DNA of 55,657 bases from CAZVFX01 sp964626565. Its GTDB lineage: Bacteria; Myxococcota_A; UBA9042; CAIXZC01. Below are positions 15,656 through 25,776 of the stretch, one piece after another. The position numbers were made by a program, and so were the translations under genes. Location: positions 1 through 55,657 of the forward strand of contig CAZVFX010000037.1 of assembly GCA_964626565.1 (NCBI GenBank). Direction: 5' to 3'. Each line of letters starts with the position of its first letter. Within the stretch, counting starts at the first letter, position 1. The notes below the pieces were generated by a model. That model saw only the letters and a list, made by a program, of their open reading frames with translations. It was not told where the DNA came from and ran no database searches.

Positions 15656-18600
15656 TCAGGGAGCCGTGAACAGGAGTTCGAGGGTATACGGGCCCGAGTC
15701 CCAGTTGTACATACCGTCGACGACAACGAAGTATTCGGCGGGTGCGAGAAGCAGTTCCTCGATGACCGCAGGCCCCTCTTCCGACCCTGCGCAGGCCACC
15801 TCGTTTTCAGGGAGGCACTCACCTTTGAACAGATACACGGCCGGCAGATCCAGGCTCCAATCGAACGTATGCGAGATCGTGGCCACCGCCTCCTCCAGAA
15901 GCTCGAACCGCCACACTGCGTCGCCGCAGTATGTTGCTTCGCCGCTGCAGCTTCCGACATAGTCGTCGGACATTATGGTCGTGCTCTCCTCGTATGACAG
16001 GAGCAGGTCGAAGTCATCCCCATCGATCGGTTTCGCCGCGTTCACCTCCAGCGCGGCGACGCAGTTCTCCCCCGCACAATAAGGGTCGGCACCGCAGTCA
16101 GGGTCGTAACAGTTCTTCAGGCCATCCCCGTCGTTGTCGAGGCCGTCGGCACAGTCCACCTCGGTTTCAGTGATACTGTGGAATTCGAAATCCAGCGAGT
16201 AGGCATCGATGGAGGTTGCATCGTTGGCGTCGAGAATCACGTAATATGTTCCCGGCGCCAGCATCAGGTAGGCGTTCACCTTCTGGGAAGGACTCCAGGG
16301 CTCCACACATCCCACTTCCTCGCCCTGGCAGTGATCCTGGCGGACGTATACAAGTGCGTTCAGCGCATCTATGAAACCGTGCCGGATGACCACGTTCATC
16401 TTATCTTCGAGGTTCAACTCCCACACTGCATCCGGCGCGGTTCCCCACCCCTCGGCGCAAGAGGTTGGAATGAAGTCGTGTCCGACACCGGCCGTAGTCC
16501 CGGCATACTCCAACTCCAGGCCGTCCTGCTCGTTCCCCACCGGCTGGCCGCCGTAGACGAGGTTGGGCTGTTGACAGTTGTCTCCCCAACCGCACCATGG
16601 CGACTGGCTGCATTCATCATCTTCACAGTTGAGCTTTCCGTCGGCGTCGTTGTCCAGCATGTCATTGCAGTTGGTTTCCGACTCCAGGGCGGGTGCCAGG
16701 GACAGCGAGAACGCATACTCACCCAGTTGCCACGAGCTCGCGGACGATACCTTCAGGTAGTACGTGCCGGCTTCGGCTGCAGCTGCCGTCCATGTTTTGA
16801 TTCCGTCGGTCCAGTCGGCCGCCGTGCTGACGAGGCTTCCCGCCGCATCGTAAAACACGGCTGTCGTGCCGTAGCTGCCCGAAAGCTGGGTTGCGATGAC
16901 CAGAGTCCCCCCGGGAGCTGAGAAACTGAACCAGTCGTCCTCGAGGTGGGGGCCGATTGCGGCGCCGGCCGGGAGCTCTATTCCCTGGTCATCCAGCAAG
17001 CCCAGGTCAGTTGCTTCAGAAAGGAAGTCGTTGGGTTCAAACGGGTCGAGGCAACCCGGTTCGAGGCCGCACTCTTCGTCCTCGCAGTCCGTCTTCCCAT
17101 CCGCGTCGTCGTCCAGCTCATCGCCGCAGACGCTTTCCACCGGCGGCGGAGCCGCGAACGAGAGGTTGAGGGTGTATTGTCCTGAGTCACCCTCGTTGAC
17201 CCCGTCCACTGCAACATAGTGGGTTCCGGGTACCAACGGGACCGTGATATCTACCAGGGAACTCCAGTTCGTGCCCTCGCAGGCCAGGACCGCACCTGGG
17301 CCACAGCCCTCTTGCATGAGGTAGACGACAGGGTCGAACGCATAGCCTTCGGTCACGAGTTTTGCGGTCACCACGAGCGAGTCCACCGTTACCAGCTTGT
17401 ACACCGCGTCCGGGCTCTCTGAGCTGGACTTCTTGCATGGGCCAGTCAGGTCTGCGGTCATCCCCTCTGTCGTCCCCTCGTAGACTAGGCCGACACCGAT
17501 GAGCGCCGCAGAGACGGGCGGTCCGTGCCCCACTGGAAAAGCCGTGTCGCAGTCTTCTCCGGACGACTCTATGCACACGTCGAAAGCCTGGCATTCGTCG
17601 TCCTGGCAGTCGGTCTTGCCGTCAGTGTCGTCGTCCAGCCCGTCCACGCAGTTGGTCTCGGATTCCGGAGGCAGTTCGACCGTGAAGACCAGCTCGTAGT
17701 CGCCGTGGTCATCGCTGTCTTCGCCGTCAACCACCACATAGTAGGTGCCAGGCGGGAGCGGCACGGTCACGTGGGCCTTCGGGTCAGCCCACGAGCCTTC
17801 GTCATCGCAGGCCAGGACCGATCCTGCGTCGCAATCCCCCTTCAGCACATAAACCAGGCCCCAGTTGCTTCCTTTCAGGCTCAACTGAACGGTTACCAGC
17901 AAGTCCGCTCCGACCTTCAATTCGTAGAACACGTCACGGCCGAAGCCGTTTTCACCCTGGCAGACTTTCGCGAAGTCCTGCTTGGCTTCCGTGGTGGAGC
18001 CCTCGTAGACGAGCGCCTGCCCCAAGAGGGCGGTGGTCAGCGGTTGTCCATCATTGACCTGGAAGGCGTTGGAGCATTTGTCCCCGGCTGCCGGTGGAGT
18101 GCCGGGCTGACAGAAGGCAGACCCGCTGCAGTCGGGGTCGGCGCAGTCCTTCTGGCCGTCTCCGTCGTTGTCCTTCCAATCGTAGCAATAGACCTCAGTT
18201 TCGGGAAGCACTTTGCAGGGGTCCATTACCTGGCAATCGACGTCTTCGCAGTCTGACGCACCATCCTGATCGTCGTCAAGGCCGTTACGACACTTGGATT
18301 CGGTGGCAGGAACCGGTTGACAGTGCGAAACATGGGCGCACGTGGGGTCCAGGCAGTCAATCCAACCGTCGGCATCGTCATCGAGGCCGTTGGCGCAGTC
18401 CTCGATACACACCCACGTGCCGGGCACGCATTCCCCAGCGCTGCATATGTCCCCCTCGGTGCACGGATCATTGTCGCAAGGAAGGCCCTCTTTCGGCGAA
18501 GGCTGCGAGTTGCAACCTCCATAGAAGCTGCAACTCTCTTCCGTGCACGGATTCCCGTCGTCGCAGTCTATGTCTCCCCACTCGCAGGACCCGCCCGCCG

Positions 18601-21600
18601 GATCACAGTGGCCCCATTTGCAGAGGCCTAGGGAGCTGCAAGTCTTCGGGACATGATAGCATCCCACGGTAAAACCGCACCAGTCTTCCGTGCACGCCAG
18701 GCCGTCGTTGCAGGTCCCGGGATAGAGATAGCAGATACCCGTCTCCGGTTCGCATACTCCGACGCTGCAGCTAGTGCCGACGCATCTGGGAAGGTGACTG
18801 ACTCCCGCCTCAGGGGTGCACAGGTCGTTGGTGCACGGGTCGCCGTCGTCGGTCGGCACGGGTTCCCAATAGCAGCCCGCTTCCGGCTCGCAGAAGTCTT
18901 CGGTACAGAGGTCCTGATCGCTGCAGTCTTTCGACGTCTCGACGCAGTTCCCGGTCGCGTCGTCGCAAGAGTAGTCGAGGCACGCCGAGGGGGCCTCGGG
19001 AATGCAATCCTTCGCCAGGTTGGAGACTCCGGACTCCGGATCGCACGAATCGATTGTGCAGAGGTCGCCATCGTCGCTGGAGAGCGGAACGTTGGTACAC
19101 TCGCCGGTCTCGGAGTCACAGGAGTCCTGAGTGCACGCGTCCAGATCGTCACACAAAGAGGCATTGACACACTCTCCGGTCTCAGGAATGCACTGATCGC
19201 TGGTGCAAACGTCACCATCGTCACATTCTTTGGGCCAGGTCACGCACTGCCAGTCCTCGTCCTTGGTGTGGTACGTGCAAAGATCACCGTCGGCGCACTC
19301 CACTGGTGTGGAGAAGCACCCGGTTTCCCAGTCGCACGAGTCAATCGTCTCATAATTATCATCGTCGCAATTGACAGGCGTGTGTTTGCACCCCCACTCC
19401 CAGTAGTACCAGTCATTTGTGCAGGGGTCACCGTCATCGCAGTCCGGGTCGGGCTGGCAGCAGATTTCCTGGTGGATGCACATCCCGGTCCATACCTGGC
19501 AGTAGTCCATGGTGCAGTCGCAATCGTCGTCGCAGTCCTTGGGCTCATGCACGCAGCCGATCAGCGCATCGCAGGAGTCGATGGTACACAGGCTGTCATC
19601 GGCGCAGTCCCTGGGAGCGTGCACACATTGTGAATTCTCGTCAATTGTGTCCCAGGTGCACTTGTCCCCATCGTCGCACGCCGAGTAGTCGTGCTGGCAC
19701 TCAAGGAATGCGTCGCACCAATCCACGGTTTCCGGGTCCTGATCATCGCACACCTTCGGTTCGTGATAGCAGCCGTCCACCGACTCGCACAGGTCCACAG
19801 TGCAAGCGTCGCCGTCAGAGCAATCCACGGGGTAGTGGAGGCAACCGGAGTAGTGAGACAGGCTGTCCATGGTGCAGGCGTCACCGTCGTCACAGTCCAG
19901 GTCGTCATGCGCACAGTCTCCGGTTTCGGGCACGCAATAGTCGACCGTACCCTTCTTGCCGTCATCACAGCCTTTCGTCACGCTCACGCACTTGCCGGTT
20001 GCAGGGTCGACCGTACTGCTGGTGCACTTGTCGTCGTCCCAGCAACTCTTGGGCAAGAGCGGAGAAAAAGTGCACTCGCCGGTGCCGAAGTCGCACTGGT
20101 CCTTGGTGGCTGGGTCACCATCGACGCACTTGAGCGGATAGACGCACACCCCGGTCGCTGGCTCACAATATTCAAGGGTACAAGGCGAGTTGTCGGAGCA
20201 TTTGGGGGACGCATAGCAGCCATCCTGGGAGTCACATTTGTCCTTAGTGCACGGGTCCCCGTCGTCGCATAGGATCTCCATGTGCACGCACTCTCCAGTC
20301 AGCAGACTGCACGAGTCGCTGGTGCACACGTTGGCGTCGCTGCAGTTCTTCCACAAGTGCAGGCAGCCGTTGAACGGCATGCACACGTCATCGGTGCATG
20401 GATGCCCGTCGTCGCATTCGACGGCCGAGAAGACGCACTCGCCGGCTGCGACGTCGCACGCCCCGGCCACGCAGGGATTGCCAAGATCGCAATCGAATTC
20501 ATCCGCACCGGGGTGGCACACCCCGGCCTCGCAGTAGTCCCCGAGCGTACAGAGGTTCCCGTCGTCACAGCCGGTCACAGCCGCGCTCCACTGACCAGGT
20601 GCAATTTCCGGGAGACACGCCAGACAAGGAGTCTCCGGGTGTGATTCACCACCGGCCACACATTTCTCATCGATGAAGCAGGCGCCGGTGACGGTGCCGG
20701 CAGGCAGGCAGAAGCCTTCTTCCTCGACCAGGTCGAAGCAACCGAAATCGGCGCATTGGTCAACGAGCACAGCGATGTCGTCCACCAGGATCTCGGTCCC
20801 GCCAAAGGACTCCTTGTGCAGTCGGAACCTAAGCATGGGTACGGCCTGCCCGGGGGGCAGCAGATCCACAACATGCCGATGCCAGGACCCGTCGCATTCT
20901 TCTTCAGTAACCTCCGCCAACACATTCTCATCAGCTACTATCTGCAGCGTAAAGGGCACATCGGCAGCGAAGCAGCTGAGGTGAAAGGAGAGGAGGGCCA
21001 GTTCAACGTCGCCGCCGCCGGGTACAGGCTGGTTGAATCCAAACCAGCCGTCGAACGCCCCCAACTGATAGTAGCGGAAGGAGTAGCTGCCGGTGTTCGC
21101 CTTGGCCCCGTTCCACACATACTTCACGGTCCAAGGGCCGCCTCCATCGTAAGAGTACTGAAACGAAGGCGACGGATTCCCCGGGGCTTGTCCTTCAAAT
21201 CCCTCGTGGAACATCAGCAGCCGGTCCTCGCACTCCAGGACCAGTTCTTCCTGGTCCGGGAAGCCGGAGCAGGTCTGGTGGTACAGGCAATCTCCGTGGC
21301 CGTCGCAGCACGCCGAACATACGCACGAGCCATCGACGCACTCCTGCCACCCGTAGCACTCTCCGCAGGCGCCCCCGCAGCCATCGACTCCACAGTCCGC
21401 ATCGGCGCAATCTGGAGCACATTCGGTGCAAACTCCGGCCGCGCACGACCACAAGCCGGAAGGCCCACAGGATGCGCCGTCGGCGACTGTTTCGTACCCG
21501 CACCCGGCATCGGGGAGGCACCAATCCTCCGTGCAGGGATTCCCGTCGCTACAGTCGATGGCGCTATGAAGGCACTGGCCGGTCTGTGGGTCGCACTCGT

Positions 21601-22204
21601 CCTCGGTACACGAATCCCCGTCGTCGCAATCGGCAGCCGCCGCTATGCACTCGCCCTCCTCGCACAACACCAGCCCATTGCAAAGATCCCCGTCATCAAA
21701 CGGCAAACAATCCTGTTGGGATTGGCAGGCGAAGCAAAGCTCCACCGGGCCGGCTGCGCAAATGCCGTTGACGCAATAATCCCCTCCAGTGCACTCATCT
21801 CCGTCGTCGCAAGGGTCATCATTGGGGACATTCAAGCAGCCGGCGGCAACGTCGCACAGATCTTCAGTGCAGGGATTTCCATCGCTGCAATCCACGCCGA
21901 CACACGGGTCCTCACCGACTTCTTCTCCCCAGACGTCCGGGACGGCGTCCACGTAGTCCCATCGCTGGTCATCCTGATGACCAATTATGTCCCCGTGCCG
22001 CATCCCCAAGTCGGCCACAGAGACTTCATGGGGCAAATCAGCTGTTGGCGTATCCAGAGTAGCCGCTCTATCCCCAGTACGCTCATCTGCAATCGCTGTT
22101 GTTTCGCTTGCACCCCAATCAGCCGTAATGGAGAAAGGTTGGGGTGAACAGGACACCACCCAGCCGGCCCAGAGAATGATTAGCAAAACGCGCTGAAACC
22201 ACAC
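15656..22204 (-). CDS. giant Cys-rich lipoprotein with CTDC-type repeats and PPC-like domains
   Basis: A 2182-residue lipoprotein (hydrophobic start and lipobox VVSC near residue 19; GTG start). Residues about 90-300 and 520-1250 are many repeats of DGDxCTxDxC...GxC, the Dictyostelium CTDC-like disulfide repeat common in Myxococcota surface proteins. A beta-sandwich lies at about 330-480 (FHEGFEGQAPGNP to ILVDDIAVLVDQC). From about 1290 the chain alternates NGLDDDxDGxxDC acidic loops, likely calcium-binding, with five PPC-like beta-sandwich domains of about 115-120 residues (GDKCSNAFQV, GEDCDTAFPV, FEPNDFLSEA, GDNCQQPNLV and GENCVAALEV starts; YYVVVDG-type ends). No catalytic residues are evident. 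The whole is best read as a very long, rigid, calcium- and disulfide-stabilised surface fibre or adhesin. Confidence 0.85.
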   Translation of the reverse strand: MWFQRVLLIILWAGWVVSCSPQPFSITADWGASETTAIADERTGDRAATLDTPTADLPHEVSVADLGMRHGDIIGHQDDQRWDYVDAVPDVWGEEVGEDPCVGVDCSDGNPCTEDLCDVAAGCLNVPNDDPCDDGDECTGGDYCVNGICAAGPVELCFACQSQQDCLPFDDGDLCNGLVLCEEGECIAAAADCDDGDSCTEDECDPQTGQCLHSAIDCSDGNPCTEDWCLPDAGCGYETVADGASCGPSGLWSCAAGVCTECAPDCADADCGVDGCGGACGECYGWQECVDGSCVCSACCDGHGDCLYHQTCSGFPDQEELVLECEDRLLMFHEGFEGQAPGNPSPSFQYSYDGGGPWTVKYVWNGAKANTGSYSFRYYQLGAFDGWFGFNQPVPGGGDVELALLSFHLSCFAADVPFTLQIVADENVLAEVTEEECDGSWHRHVVDLLPPGQAVPMLRFRLHKESFGGTEILVDDIAVLVDQCADFGCFDLVEEEGFCLPAGTVTGACFIDEKCVAGGESHPETPCLACLPEIAPGQWSAAVTGCDDGNLCTLGDYCEAGVCHPGADEFDCDLGNPCVAGACDVAAGECVFSAVECDDGHPCTDDVCMPFNGCLHLWKNCSDANVCTSDSCSLLTGECVHMEILCDDGDPCTKDKCDSQDGCYASPKCSDNSPCTLEYCEPATGVCVYPLKCVDGDPATKDQCDFGTGECTFSPLLPKSCWDDDKCTSSTVDPATGKCVSVTKGCDDGKKGTVDYCVPETGDCAHDDLDCDDGDACTMDSLSHYSGCLHYPVDCSDGDACTVDLCESVDGCYHEPKVCDDQDPETVDWCDAFLECQHDYSACDDGDKCTWDTIDENSQCVHAPRDCADDSLCTIDSCDALIGCVHEPKDCDDDCDCTMDYCQVWTGMCIHQEICCQPDPDCDDGDPCTNDWYYWEWGCKHTPVNCDDDNYETIDSCDWETGCFSTPVECADGDLCTYHTKDEDWQCVTWPKECDDGDVCTSDQCIPETGECVNASLCDDLDACTQDSCDSETGECTNVPLSSDDGDLCTIDSCDPESGVSNLAKDCIPEAPSACLDYSCDDATGNCVETSKDCSDQDLCTEDFCEPEAGCYWEPVPTDDGDPCTNDLCTPEAGVSHLPRCVGTSCSVGVCEPETGICYLYPGTCNDGLACTEDWCGFTVGCYHVPKTCSSLGLCKWGHCDPAGGSCEWGDIDCDDGNPCTEESCSFYGGCNSQPSPKEGLPCDNDPCTEGDICSAGECVPGTWVCIEDCANGLDDDADGWIDCLDPTCAHVSHCQPVPATESKCRNGLDDDQDGASDCEDVDCQVMDPCKVLPETEVYCYDWKDNDGDGQKDCADPDCSGSAFCQPGTPPAAGDKCSNAFQVNDGQPLTTALLGQALVYEGSTTEAKQDFAKVCQGENGFGRDVFYELKVGADLLVTVQLSLKGSNWGLVYVLKGDCDAGSVLACDDEGSWADPKAHVTVPLPPGTYYVVVDGEDSDDHGDYELVFTVELPPESETNCVDGLDDDTDGKTDCQDDECQAFDVCIESSGEDCDTAFPVGHGPPVSAALIGVGLVYEGTTEGMTADLTGPCKKSSSESPDAVYKLVTVDSLVVTAKLVTEGYAFDPVVYLMQEGCGPGAVLACEGTNWSSLVDITVPLVPGTHYVAVDGVNEGDSGQYTLNLSFAAPPPVESVCGDELDDDADGKTDCEDEECGLEPGCLDPFEPNDFLSEATDLGLLDDQGIELPAGAAIGPHLEDDWFSFSAPGGTLVIATQLSGSYGTTAVFYDAAGSLVSTAADWTDGIKTWTAAAAEAGTYYLKVSSASSWQLGEYAFSLSLAPALESETNCNDMLDNDADGKLNCEDDECSQSPWCGWGDNCQQPNLVYGGQPVGNEQDGLELEYAGTTAGVGHDFIPTSCAEGWGTAPDAVWELNLEDKMNVVIRHGFIDALNALVYVRQDHCQGEEVGCVEPWSPSQKVNAYLMLAPGTYYVILDANDATSIDAYSLDFEFHSITETEVDCADGLDNDGDGLKNCYDPDCGADPYCAGENCVAALEVNAAKPIDGDDFDLLLSYEESTTIMSDDYVGSCSGEATYCGDAVWRFELLEEAVATISHTFDWSLDLPAVYLFKGECLPENEVACAGSEEGPAVIEELLLAPAEYFVVVDGMYNWDSGPYTLELLFTAP

Positions 22205-22338
22205 ATCTCCCCCCTTCCGGCCTGCTATTCTTGCGAAAACCGGTACCTTGCTCGGTCACAATGGACTTAGTGCCACCCTATCTATAAGTGTACCGGGATC
22301 AGGCGTGCGTCCCAAGAGGGGGCGGGACGGGGGACTGC

Positions 22339-23388
22339 TTACCCTTCCTGCTTCTTCACCAGGAAAGACAGAATAAACAGCGCCGCGCCTACGCCGCAGA
22401 CAACCAGGGCGATGGTAGTCACAGGAGTGAAGAGATGGTCGACCATGCGGGAGGTGATGGTCACCACCCGGTCAGCAACGATGCGGCTGGCTTCCGACGT
22501 CCAGAACTGCGTGCGGTTGCCGAAGTCCCAGAACGACGGGTCCATCTTCATCCAGGCCAGCAGCCCTCCCTGAACCGCGGACGAAGTGAGCAGGGGGAAA
22601 AGGCCGCCAATGACGGTGGCAATGCCACTCCAGCGCAAAAACCCGCGCATCCTCGAATCGGCAATGGCAGCCCCAATAAGAATGAGGAATGCGGGAATGA
22701 TGAACAGGAACCACATCACCGCACTCACCGTGCGCGGTACGTCCATGCCGCTGGGCATCTCCGCCCGCGTGAACATCGGTCTTTCGTCGGGAATCTGGTG
22801 AAAATTGGCAATGACGATATCGATTGCTGCGTCCATCACCTCGGGTCCCGGATTGCATGCCGGCAACTCCTCCACCCGGCGTTTTTCCGGCGGCGCATTC
22901 TGCCACTCGACCAACCTCGAACCAGCGCACGGCGGTAGATGAGCGATGATCTCTTTCACCCAGTTGCGCAGGACGTCGCTGGCCAGCGCGGCTTTCAGCG
23001 GTTTCAGGTCCAGCACGAGGTCCTTGCCGTCCATGTCGCCCCGCATCACCTTGCCCATTCCGTCGAAGGCCGCGGACAACTCGTTACGCAACCAGCCGTA
23101 GACACCGCTGTCCTCCAACACCTTGGAAGGAGTTGTTTCCACTTTGGCCAGCGCCTCCACCCACAGCTTGGCGTTGGGATCACGTACCTGGCCGGGCTCG
23201 AGAGCTGCCTTGTAGACGTCGTCCACCAGCGCGGGCACCTCGGCCACGATCTCCTTGGGGATTTCCGAAAGAAATTCCTCCGACACCACCGCATTGGTTA
23301 CACCGGTCGCCCAGATGACCACTCCCAGCGCTGGTATGCCGAGGAAGAATAATACCAACGCGCCGACGATAGCCCTTGCTGCGTTCAT
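22339..23388 (-). CDS. inner-membrane protein with large external domain, unknown family
   Basis: A 349-residue membrane protein. One transmembrane helix at about residues 6-30 is followed by a loop of some 200 residues containing two Cys (PPCAGS and PACNPG). Three C-terminal helices follow (WFLFIIPAFLILIGAAIA; GIATVIGGLFPLLTSSAV; VTTIALVVCGVGAALFIL) and the protein ends in KKQEG. The ATG at 23388 follows GGAGGAACCC; the longer frame has no ribosome site. It is divergent from the MMPL transporter gene with a palindrome between them, so the two may be co-regulated. I do not recognise the family. Confidence 0.7.
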   Translation of the reverse strand: MNAARAIVGALVLFFLGIPALGVVIWATGVTNAVVSEEFLSEIPKEIVAEVPALVDDVYKAALEPGQVRDPNAKLWVEALAKVETTPSKVLEDSGVYGWLRNELSAAFDGMGKVMRGDMDGKDLVLDLKPLKAALASDVLRNWVKEIIAHLPPCAGSRLVEWQNAPPEKRRVEELPACNPGPEVMDAAIDIVIANFHQIPDERPMFTRAEMPSGMDVPRTVSAVMWFLFIIPAFLILIGAAIADSRMRGFLRWSGIATVIGGLFPLLTSSAVQGGLLAWMKMDPSFWDFGNRTQFWTSEASRIVADRVVTITSRMVDHLFTPVTTIALVVCGVGAALFILSFLVKKQEG

Positions 23389-23406
23389 GGGTTCCTCCGT
23401 GATTGC

Positions 23407-23422
23407 CGTAACCAAAGTTACG
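23407..23422. promoter_or_regulatory. palindromic operator candidate between divergent membrane genes
   Basis: Perfect inverted repeat CGTAAC-CAAA-GTTACG, 19 bp upstream of one start and 78 bp from the other. Size and position suit a dimeric transcription factor. The regulator is unknown. Confidence 0.35.
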
Positions 23423-23499
23423 ATAAATCTAACCCCAAGGGAAGCTATATAAGTTGACAGAGAGGGCGTGGAGCTTGAGGCTTGGGACATGGGGTGTAA

Positions 23500-25776
23500 A
23501 TGAACGCATACGCACGGTTTGTGGTTGGAAACAGGTGGCTGGTGCTTGCCATCTGCCTGGTGATCACCGGCCTGGCCGGAGCGAGCCTGACCAGGGCCAC
23601 TTTCGGCACCTCCATCGGCGACCAGATCTTAGGCGACAAGCCGGAATACGACCGCTACCAGGAGTTGAGCGAGGTCTTTGGCAATGACGAGACCGTCGTG
23701 GTGGGCCTCGATGACCCGGACGCACTGACCGCTGAAGGGCAGAAACGTCTTAGAGCGGCCCTGGAGAAGGTGGAGAAACTCCCCGACGTTGCGCGGGTGG
23801 AGAGCCTGCTCTCGGCACAGCGGATAGAAGGCGACGGCAAGAGCCTCAAAGTTACCGCCTATGCGGACGAGGCGTTGGCGGATCCCGCTCGCGTCGCAGA
23901 GATCAAAAAGGCGCTGCAGGCCGATGAATTTGTAGGCGAATTGTTCCTTTCACGGGACGGCCAGCGGCACGCAACGATCGTAGAACTCACGGTCAACCCT
24001 TCGCGGCCGGTAGAGGAACTGCCCCACCTTGTGGACGATATCACCGCCCATTTCGTGGCCGCCGGCTATGCGCCCGATTCGATCCACCGGGTGGGCTGGA
24101 TGACTGCGGCCGGCGAGAGCATGCGGCAGGTGGCGTTTAACCTGTCGGTGCTGCTGCCCCTCATTGCGGTGTCGCTACTGATCTGCGTCTGGATTCTCTT
24201 CCGCCGCTTCTGGCCCGCGGCCATCTCGCTGGCCGTTGCCGCGGTGGGTGTGGTGTGGATGGTGGGCTTCCTCACCATGATCGATCCGTGCATTCATGGC
24301 CTGGTCTCCCTGACCCCGCCGGTAATGCTGGTGGTGGCGTTTTCCGACGTGGTCCACCTGTGCAGCGCGTACCTCAAAGAGCTGGAAGACGGGCGCGAAA
24401 AGGAGGCGGCGATTCTTGCTTCCGCGGGGGAAGTGGGGAGAGCCTGCTTCTGGACGTCAGCCACCACCTTCGTAGGTTTCGGCAGCATGATCACGGTGCC
24501 TGACAACTCGTCTCGCACCCTGGGCCTTGCCCTGGCGTTCGGGGTCGCTTCTGCGCTGCTGCTGGCGGTTACCCTGGCCCCCATCCTATTCACCTTCATG
24601 CCGGAGCCCAAACCCCTTCGCCGGGGCGTCACCGGAAAGGCCCAGGCCGGCCTCGACCGACTGCTGGACTGGTTCCGCAACACCGCCCGGAGATGGCCGC
24701 GACGGGTGATCGCGGCTTTCGTCGTGGTGGCTGCCATCGCGGGTGCGGGCGTGCCCCTGGCCAACCTGGAGGCGGACTTCTCCAACCGGTTCCGGGACGA
24801 CCACCCGCTAAGTATCGACAACAAGTGGTTCGAGGAGCATTTCGCCGGCACCAACTCCTTGGAGTTGTTTGTGGACTCAGGGGAAAAGAACGGCCTGCTG
24901 GACCCGGAGCGCTTCGCCCTTCTAAACAGCTATCAGGAACGGCTGCGAGCCCTTCCAAATGTCGATTCGGTCCTTTCTCTGGTGGACCTGGTGAAGAGAA
25001 TCCACGAGCGGATGGCGCCACAACTTGCCCTCAAAACACCGGTTCCGGACAGTCGGGAGCTGCTGGCCCAGTATCTGCTGCTGTTCGAATCTTCCGGGGG
25101 CGAAGACCTCGACCGCCTGGTAGACTTCGAGCGACGCAAAATGCGCATCGGAGTGCGTCTCGGCAGCACAGGTGCGCGGGCCACCGCGGCCGCAGGCCTG
25201 AGCGCTCACGCGGAGGCAGCCGAAATCTTCAGCGATGGCACCGAAGTAGAAGCGTCGGGCCTGGTGTTTCTCGTCGGGTACTTCTTCGAAACCATCTTCC
25301 AGGGTCAGAGACGAGGGCTTATCATTACCTGTTTTGTGGTCATGCTCATGATGATGGTGGGTCTGCGCTCAATCCGCGGCGGCTTCCTCTCCATGATCCC
25401 CAATCTTTTGCCCCTGCTGATGCTGGCGGGTGCGGTAGGATACTGCTTTGATGAGGTGGACAGCGACGTACTCCTCATCGCGATCATGGCCATCGGCATC
25501 GGGGTGGACGACACCATCCATTTCCTTACCCGTTTCCGGGTGGAATCGGCTCGCCGGAACCAGGAGGAGGCGGTGCGAGCTACCTTCGCCTATTCCGGGC
25601 GTGGGATCCTCATGACCACCATCATCCTGGTGGCCGGCTTTCTTCCCTGCCTCATCAGCGGTTTCGCGATCAACTTCATGCTCGGCTCCCTGCTCCCGCT
25701 GTGCCTGATCACCGCGTTGCTGGCCGACGTGCTGCTGGTGCCGGCAATGATCCGGCTCGGCTGGATGAAACTATAG
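23500..25776 (+). CDS. MMPL/RND-family exporter
   Basis: A 758-residue polytopic membrane protein with two tandem halves, each one helix, a periplasmic domain of about 160-200 residues, then five helices. The second half carries the family motif GIGVDDTIHFLTRF; the first has the matching degenerate LVVAFSDVVHLCSAY. This is the MmpL/HpnN-like branch that moves lipids or hydrophobic compounds, driven by protons, in the inner membrane. GGGGTGTAA precedes the ATG. No membrane-fusion or outer-membrane partner lies next to it, which fits lipid transfer rather than a drug tripartite pump. The substrate cannot be read from sequence. It ends overlapping the convergent barrel gene in a CTATAG palindrome. 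Confidence 0.88.
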   Translation: MNAYARFVVGNRWLVLAICLVITGLAGASLTRATFGTSIGDQILGDKPEYDRYQELSEVFGNDETVVVGLDDPDALTAEGQKRLRAALEKVEKLPDVARVESLLSAQRIEGDGKSLKVTAYADEALADPARVAEIKKALQADEFVGELFLSRDGQRHATIVELTVNPSRPVEELPHLVDDITAHFVAAGYAPDSIHRVGWMTAAGESMRQVAFNLSVLLPLIAVSLLICVWILFRRFWPAAISLAVAAVGVVWMVGFLTMIDPCIHGLVSLTPPVMLVVAFSDVVHLCSAYLKELEDGREKEAAILASAGEVGRACFWTSATTFVGFGSMITVPDNSSRTLGLALAFGVASALLLAVTLAPILFTFMPEPKPLRRGVTGKAQAGLDRLLDWFRNTARRWPRRVIAAFVVVAAIAGAGVPLANLEADFSNRFRDDHPLSIDNKWFEEHFAGTNSLELFVDSGEKNGLLDPERFALLNSYQERLRALPNVDSVLSLVDLVKRIHERMAPQLALKTPVPDSRELLAQYLLLFESSGGEDLDRLVDFERRKMRIGVRLGSTGARATAAAGLSAHAEAAEIFSDGTEVEASGLVFLVGYFFETIFQGQRRGLIITCFVVMLMMMVGLRSIRGGFLSMIPNLLPLLMLAGAVGYCFDEVDSDVLLIAIMAIGIGVDDTIHFLTRFRVESARRNQEEAVRATFAYSGRGILMTTIILVAGFLPCLISGFAINFMLGSLLPLCLITALLADVLLVPAMIRLGWMKL

